Source of the DNA: Candidatus Latescibacterota bacterium
GTDB lineage: Bacteria > Latescibacterota > MWCZ01
Reading direction: 5' to 3'
NCBI GenBank assembly: GCA_029547385.1
Contig: JAKPPK010000074.1
Location: 1 to 49,683 of the forward strand
DNA: 49,683 nucleotides
A model generated the notes under the pieces. That model had not been told where the DNA came from, made no database searches, and saw only the letters and a list, made by a program, of their open reading frames with translations. Positions 45,507-49,683 of the stretch are shown here, in pieces (position 1 is the first letter of the stretch; each line of letters opens with the position of its first letter). The position numbers and the translations under genes are program-made.

Positions 45507-47659
45507 TTACGCCGCAATGCTTCACGGCGTGAAGCCGGTGAGCTTCTGCCCCAGCGATGAATTGTACACGGCTCAGGGATTTCTGCAGAACGGAAGTATT
45601 CCGTGTAGGTGCTCGGGCAATTCGGAGTCGCGGCAAGATAGCTCTCGTCACAGATCTCTACTGCCTCAATTTCTGGAGGTTTTGGAAAATCCTGTGCCGG
45701 CAGATTGAGTACGTCGTGGGCCTCCTTCATGAACTGCGCCCAGATCGGTAGTGCTGCTCCGGCACCCGTGTTTCCCCGTCCCATGTTCACTCGTTGATCG
45801 AACCCTACCCACACGCCACAGCAGATCTGAGGAGTGAAGCCGACGAACCACGCGTCACCATAATCGTTTGTGGTGCCGGTCTTGCCACCGGCAGGCCGAA
45901 GCAGCCCGAATTGAGAGCGTGCACCGGCACCCGTACCTCGGACAACCACATTCTCGAGCAGTTTTGTCATGATGAACGCGGTTCCCGGATTCAACGCTTC
46001 GTGCTGTCGACCGGAAATCTGCCGCTCCACAAGCTGAATCCCGTCCCTGGAAATAATGCGCGAAATGGCGAAAGGCTCCACATAGATGCCCTGGTGCGGG
46101 AACACGGAATACGCCGCAGTAAGCTCAACCAGCCGCACTTCACCCACGCCCAGCGCCAGCGAAGGGTACGGCGGAAGATTGCTTTTTATGCCCATGTTCT
46201 GGGCATACTGAATCACGAGCCGTGGAGTTGTCTGGAGAAGGAGACGAATTGCGACCAGGTTCACCGACTTGGCAAGCGCCTCCCTGAGCGTCATCGGGCC
46301 GCCGATACTCCCATCGTAGTTCTCTGGACGCCATTCACCCCGCTGAGGATCCGACAGAGTAACCGGTTGGTTGGGAATTTCCGTGACAGGACTGAAACCG
46401 TTGTCGATTGCCGCCGTGTAGACAAACGGTTTGAAACTGCTTCCCGGTTGTCGCAATGCCTGAACCGCCCGGTTGAACTTCGTCGCGTCAAAATCACGGC
46501 CACCGACCATGGCAAGAATTGCGCCCGTGCGCACGTCCATCGCGAGAAGCGCGGCCTGCACACGCTTTGCTACGATGGAGCCCGTCGCAAGGCTTCGTTC
46601 CCGGTCTACCCACGGGCTGTTGATGTTGTTCTGGGCGCGCACGGCACGATCGTAATACGCCTGCATCGAGTCGATCCGCGCAAACAGAACGCGCTCCGCT
46701 ATTTGCTGCAATCGGCTGTCCAGGGTGGTTTCGATCACGAAGCCACCTTCGTAGATGAGCTGGTCTGCCGAGGCGGTGTCGGGAAGTCCTGCAACCTGCG
46801 CAAAACGGATGCGGAGCGAATCAGACTTCTGAAGTTGTTCTGACAACCTGATGCGAATGTATTCCGTGAAATACGGAGCGATGCCCAGTTCTTCGAGCCC
46901 CGGGGTAGTCACCAGCGGAAGTGCTTGCAGGCGGGCAACTTCGGATTTCGGCAGTTTCCTGGTTGCTCCCATGGCTCCCAGAACAACGTTTCTCCGCGCC
47001 AGTGCGCGTTCCGGGTTCCTGATAGGGTTGTAGTAATTCGGAGCCGGCAACATTCCCACCAGCGTGGCGCACTGCTCGGTGGTAAGGTCTCTCGCGTCGC
47101 AGCCGAAATAGGTCCTCGCTGCGGCCTGAACACCGTACGCACCCGCACCGAAATAGACCTGGTTGAGGTAGAGCTGAATGATCTCTTTCTTTGTATACGT
47201 ACGCTCAATTCGGGTCGCGACAATCGCCTCTTTTATCTTCCTGATCAGACTGCGCTCCTTTGTCAGGAAAAGATCGCGCGCAAGCTGTTGCGTGAGGGTG
47301 CTTGTGGCTCTCGGCGGGCTCAGTGTGACCAGGCTGATGAGAGAAGCGCGAACGAAGCTGATCGGATTCACTCCCCAGTGCGACCAGAATTCGCGATCCT
47401 CGCTCGCCAGCAGAGCATCAGTCAGGGCGGGTGGAAGATCATCGAAAGCGACCAGCGTGCGCTTCTGTATGGCGAAAGTCTTCAGAATCTGGCCATCGGC
47501 GGATGTGATTACGGTGGAAAGCTTCGGCCGTATCTGCTCAACTGCTGCCAGGTCAGGGAGATCACGGCTCAGAAGGTGCACTGTTATCGCGATAATCGAC
47601 GTGAAAACTACGAGGAACACAAGCGTGAAAAGAGCCACATTGCGCCAGAACGCTTTCAT
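45500..47659 (-). CDS. Bifunctional class A penicillin-binding protein (PBP1A-like)
   Basis: ASEDREFWSHWGVNPISFVRA...ATSTLTQQLARDLFLTKERS...LNQVYFGAGAYGVQAAARTYFG (GT51). RQPGSSFKPFVYTAAI and AGGKTGTTNDYGDAWFVGFTP (transpeptidase). Confidence 0.96.
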   Translation of the reverse strand: MKAFWRNVALFTLVFLVVFTSIIAITVHLLSRDLPDLAAVEQIRPKLSTVITSADGQILKTFAIQKRTLVAFDDLPPALTDALLASEDREFWSHWGVNPISFVRASLISLVTLSPPRATSTLTQQLARDLFLTKERSLIRKIKEAIVATRIERTYTKKEIIQLYLNQVYFGAGAYGVQAAARTYFGCDARDLTTEQCATLVGMLPAPNYYNPIRNPERALARRNVVLGAMGATRKLPKSEVARLQALPLVTTPGLEELGIAPYFTEYIRIRLSEQLQKSDSLRIRFAQVAGLPDTASADQLIYEGGFVIETTLDSRLQQIAERVLFARIDSMQAYYDRAVRAQNNINSPWVDRERSLATGSIVAKRVQAALLAMDVRTGAILAMVGGRDFDATKFNRAVQALRQPGSSFKPFVYTAAIDNGFSPVTEIPNQPVTLSDPQRGEWRPENYDGSIGGPMTLREALAKSVNLVAIRLLLQTTPRLVIQYAQNMGIKSNLPPYPSLALGVGEVRLVELTAAYSVFPHQGIYVEPFAISRIISRDGIQLVERQISGRQHEALNPGTAFIMTKLLENVVVRGTGAGARSQFGLLRPAGGKTGTTNDYGDAWFVGFTPQICCGVWVGFDQRVNMGRGNTGAGAALPIWAQFMKEAHDVLNLPAQDFPKPPEIEAVEICDESYLAATPNCPSTYTEYFRSAEIPEPCTIHRWGRSSPASRREALRRNY

Positions 47660-47719
47660 CCCTTGCTTAACCTCGAATAGCCATTCAGCACACGATTATG
47701 AGTTCTCTACGGAGGTGAA

Positions 47720-48298
47720 ATGGCAGACCAGTTGAAAATGCGTCGTCGTTCCAACGCGGACGTGCCCGAGGTCGCATTGCCTTCGGGGTACCGCCTCAGG
47801 CATTACGTTCAGGGCGACGAAGGCGTGTGGGCCGACATCATAAACCGTGCTGGAGCCTTAGGAGAATATACGGAAGAGAAGGTGGTAGATACTCTGACGG
47901 GACAACCGAGGTTTCACCCTGAAGGCCTGCTTTTCGTGACAACGGATGCAGACGAACCGGTCGCCACGGCCTGTGCGTGGCTCGGAACGCACGATGACTG
48001 GCGCGCCGGATCGGTCCACATGGTCGCGGTTGTTCCGGAACACCAGGGGAAACGGCTCTCCTACTGGGTGTGTGCCGCCGTGCTCCATGTGTTCCGGGAT
48101 TGGGGAGTCCCGGACGTCTATCTCACTACCGACGAATTCCGTACGGCTGCGGTGAAGGTGTACATCCAGCTGGATTTCGAACCGGTGATACGTACCCCCG
48201 AGCACTACCAGCGGTGGTGCGCCGTCTATCGCTCGTACGGCATGGAAGAGCGCGCGACGGCTCTGGAAAAGGAAGCTGCGCTCGGAGCATGCTGGTAA
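47720..48298 (+). CDS. GNAT-family acetyltransferase
   Basis: GSVHMVAVVPEHQGKRLSYWVCAAVLHVFRDWGVPDVYLTTDEFRTAAVKVYIQLDFEPV. Confidence 0.85.
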   Translation: MADQLKMRRRSNADVPEVALPSGYRLRHYVQGDEGVWADIINRAGALGEYTEEKVVDTLTGQPRFHPEGLLFVTTDADEPVATACAWLGTHDDWRAGSVHMVAVVPEHQGKRLSYWVCAAVLHVFRDWGVPDVYLTTDEFRTAAVKVYIQLDFEPVIRTPEHYQRWCAVYRSYGMEERATALEKEAALGACW

Positions 48299-48431
48299 CC
48301 GGCACCGCGGGTCAGGTCCCCGGCGAGGAACGATTGGTGGATGTAACATTTCCCGCGCACATCCGGTCTTACCATCTGAAGCGCGAAACTACAACGTGCG
48401 CAGGTGGGCATTTCCAAGGGAGGTCGAACCT

Positions 48432-49136
48432 ATGAGGGGCCGAATTGCATTCGTGTTTGCCGCGCTGCTGGCGCTCTGTATCCCGGCGCGATCCGCCGTC
48501 ACGGTCAAGGTGGACATGGATTCTATCACCGTGGGCCGTGATTCGAACATCGTGAAGATGATCAAAATCCTGAGGGGAGACAGCGCCCGGGTCGATGTCC
48601 AGAACCCGCTGGCCGCGGTGCCGCCGGAAGCCTGGGCCAAGCTGACGCCTGAGCAGGTACAGGAGCTGATCGAAACCTCACTGGTTTTCCAGAAAGGGGC
48701 GCACGGAAATCGCCTGCCGGAACAGCGATCCAGCGAACGCGTCGAGATTATCGTCCCCGTGGCATTCTTCGCCGCGTGCGTCCTTGCCCTGTTCTTTCTC
48801 ATGCGGTGGCGGATACACCAGTCCAAACTGGTCCACGAGCAGCGGCTGGCCATGATCGCGCAGGGAATTGTTCCGCCTGATATGGCGACTCAGCCCAAAC
48901 CCGCCGCGCCTCGCGTTCAGAAGATGATCATCTGGGGATGGATCATGGCGCTCGGCGGCGTGGGGCTGTCCATCGCCAACGTGCTTGAGGACGGCTGGAG
49001 CGAGATCGGTTGGGGGTTGGTGATCATGCTTGTGGGCGTAGGTCTGCTCATGGCGGCGCGGTATATCGGCGGACAACCGGTGACCGGCCCGAAAGAGGGC
49101 GATGTTCCGCCATCGCAGGACAGCGGTACCACGTAA
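48432..49136 (+). CDS. DUF6249-like membrane protein
   Basis: Signal MRGRIAFVFAALLALCIPARS. TM segments IIVPVAFFAACVLALFFLMRWRIHQSKLVHEQRLAMIAQGIVPP and a second C-terminal TM pair. Confidence 0.6.
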   Translation: MRGRIAFVFAALLALCIPARSAVTVKVDMDSITVGRDSNIVKMIKILRGDSARVDVQNPLAAVPPEAWAKLTPEQVQELIETSLVFQKGAHGNRLPEQRSSERVEIIVPVAFFAACVLALFFLMRWRIHQSKLVHEQRLAMIAQGIVPPDMATQPKPAAPRVQKMIIWGWIMALGGVGLSIANVLEDGWSEIGWGLVIMLVGVGLLMAARYIGGQPVTGPKEGDVPPSQDSGTT

Positions 49137-49159
49137 GGTAAAATCATGGAGCCAAGAAC

Positions 49160-49192
49160 AAGAGGAGCGCGGCTTGTAGCTGCGCTCCTCTT
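49160..49192. terminator. Bidirectional terminator-like hairpin
   Basis: AAGAGGAGCGC (49160-49170) / GCGCTCCTCTT (49182-49192) between convergent genes. Confidence 0.75.
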
Positions 49193-49217
49193 CCTGTTTC
49201 ATACAGCACGGTACGCG

Positions 49218-49683
49218 TTAGCTTTTCAGTAACGCTTCCACGACAAGGTCCCCGACCTGGCTGGTCGAGTACCCCATCTTACCCGCGGACATGCTCTTCA
49301 TCTTCGTTCCGACTACCTCGATGATCGCCTTTTCCAGGCACTCTGCGGCCTTCGTTTCTCCGACTGTGTCGAGCAGCATCTGAGCGGCACCAATCGCCGC
49401 GATTGGGTTTATCACCCCCTGACCCGTGTATTTCGGTGCCGAGCCACCGATCGGCTCGAACATACTCACGCCTTCCGGGTTGATGTTCCCACCCGCGGCG
49501 ACGCCCATCCCGCCCTGAATCATCGCGCCGAGGTCAGTGATTATGTCCCCGAACATGTTGTCGGTCACAATTACATCGAACCACTCGGGGTTCTTCACCA
49601 TCCACATCGTCGTGGCGTCTACGTGTGCGTATTCGCGTTTGATGTCCGGGTATTCCGCACCCACTTCGTGAAACGTGCGCTCC
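49218..49683 (-). CDS. Isopropylmalate/isocitrate dehydrogenase family protein, C-terminal part (truncated by window end)
   Basis: [95 protein letters not shown]. Frame is open to the window edge. Confidence 0.9.
   Translation of the reverse strand, partial: ERTFHEVGAEYPDIKREYAHVDATTMWMVKNPEWFDVIVTDNMFGDIITDLGAMIQGGMGVAAGGNINPEGVSMFEPIGGSAPKYTGQGVINPIAAIGAAQMLLDTVGETKAAECLEKAIIEVVGTKMKSMSAGKMGYSTSQVGDLVVEALLKS

Noticed and set aside
45794-46843. 349-aa plus-strand ORF opposite PBP1A
   Set aside because: Antisense to a clear PBP1A gene; low-complexity Arg-rich translation.

Overview
49.7 kb chromosomal window, high GC by eye, from what looks like an FCB-superphylum-type or candidate-phylum bacterium (inference from DUF5683-like, PorV/DUF5723-like and FlgD/T9SS-type C-terminal domains). 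I found no phage, transposon, CRISPR or rRNA. Left part (0-20 kb): the 3' end of ruvB, then an operon of envelope/secreted proteins (two DUF5683-like proteins, a metalloprotease/beta-propeller/outer-membrane-barrel fusion, an HExxH peptidase with a FlgD/T9SS-like tail, a TPR lipoprotein), nitroreductase, tRNA-Thr, trxA, holA, a giant FG-GAP/VCBS protein, a lipoprotein plus PorV-like barrel pair, and a tandem PH-like membrane protein. Middle (20-25.6 kb): SufR-like regulator, glnA-glnB, two tRNAs, a C4 zinc-ribbon coiled-coil protein and an RluD-family pseudouridine synthase. The most interesting region is 25.6-38.0 kb: three large secreted TPR proteins, a small orphan secreted protein, a TolQ/ExbB-like subunit, two ExbD/TolR-like paralogs and an AgmX/TonB-like transducer. 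One ExbD paralog has Asn at exactly the position (residue 26) where the other has the membrane Asp expected to carry protons. This suggests a hetero-ExbD, PMF-driven envelope machine. The two halves of the locus are each preceded by an identically built promoter-like element (TTGAC[A/G]-N17-TAATTT). The right part (38-49.7 kb) holds a Gfo/Idh/MocA plus aldo-keto reductase cluster, HNH protein, Fur, PBP1A, GNAT, a DUF6249-like protein and a partial isopropylmalate/isocitrate-dehydrogenase-family gene. All assignments come from reading the sequence; no database search was run.
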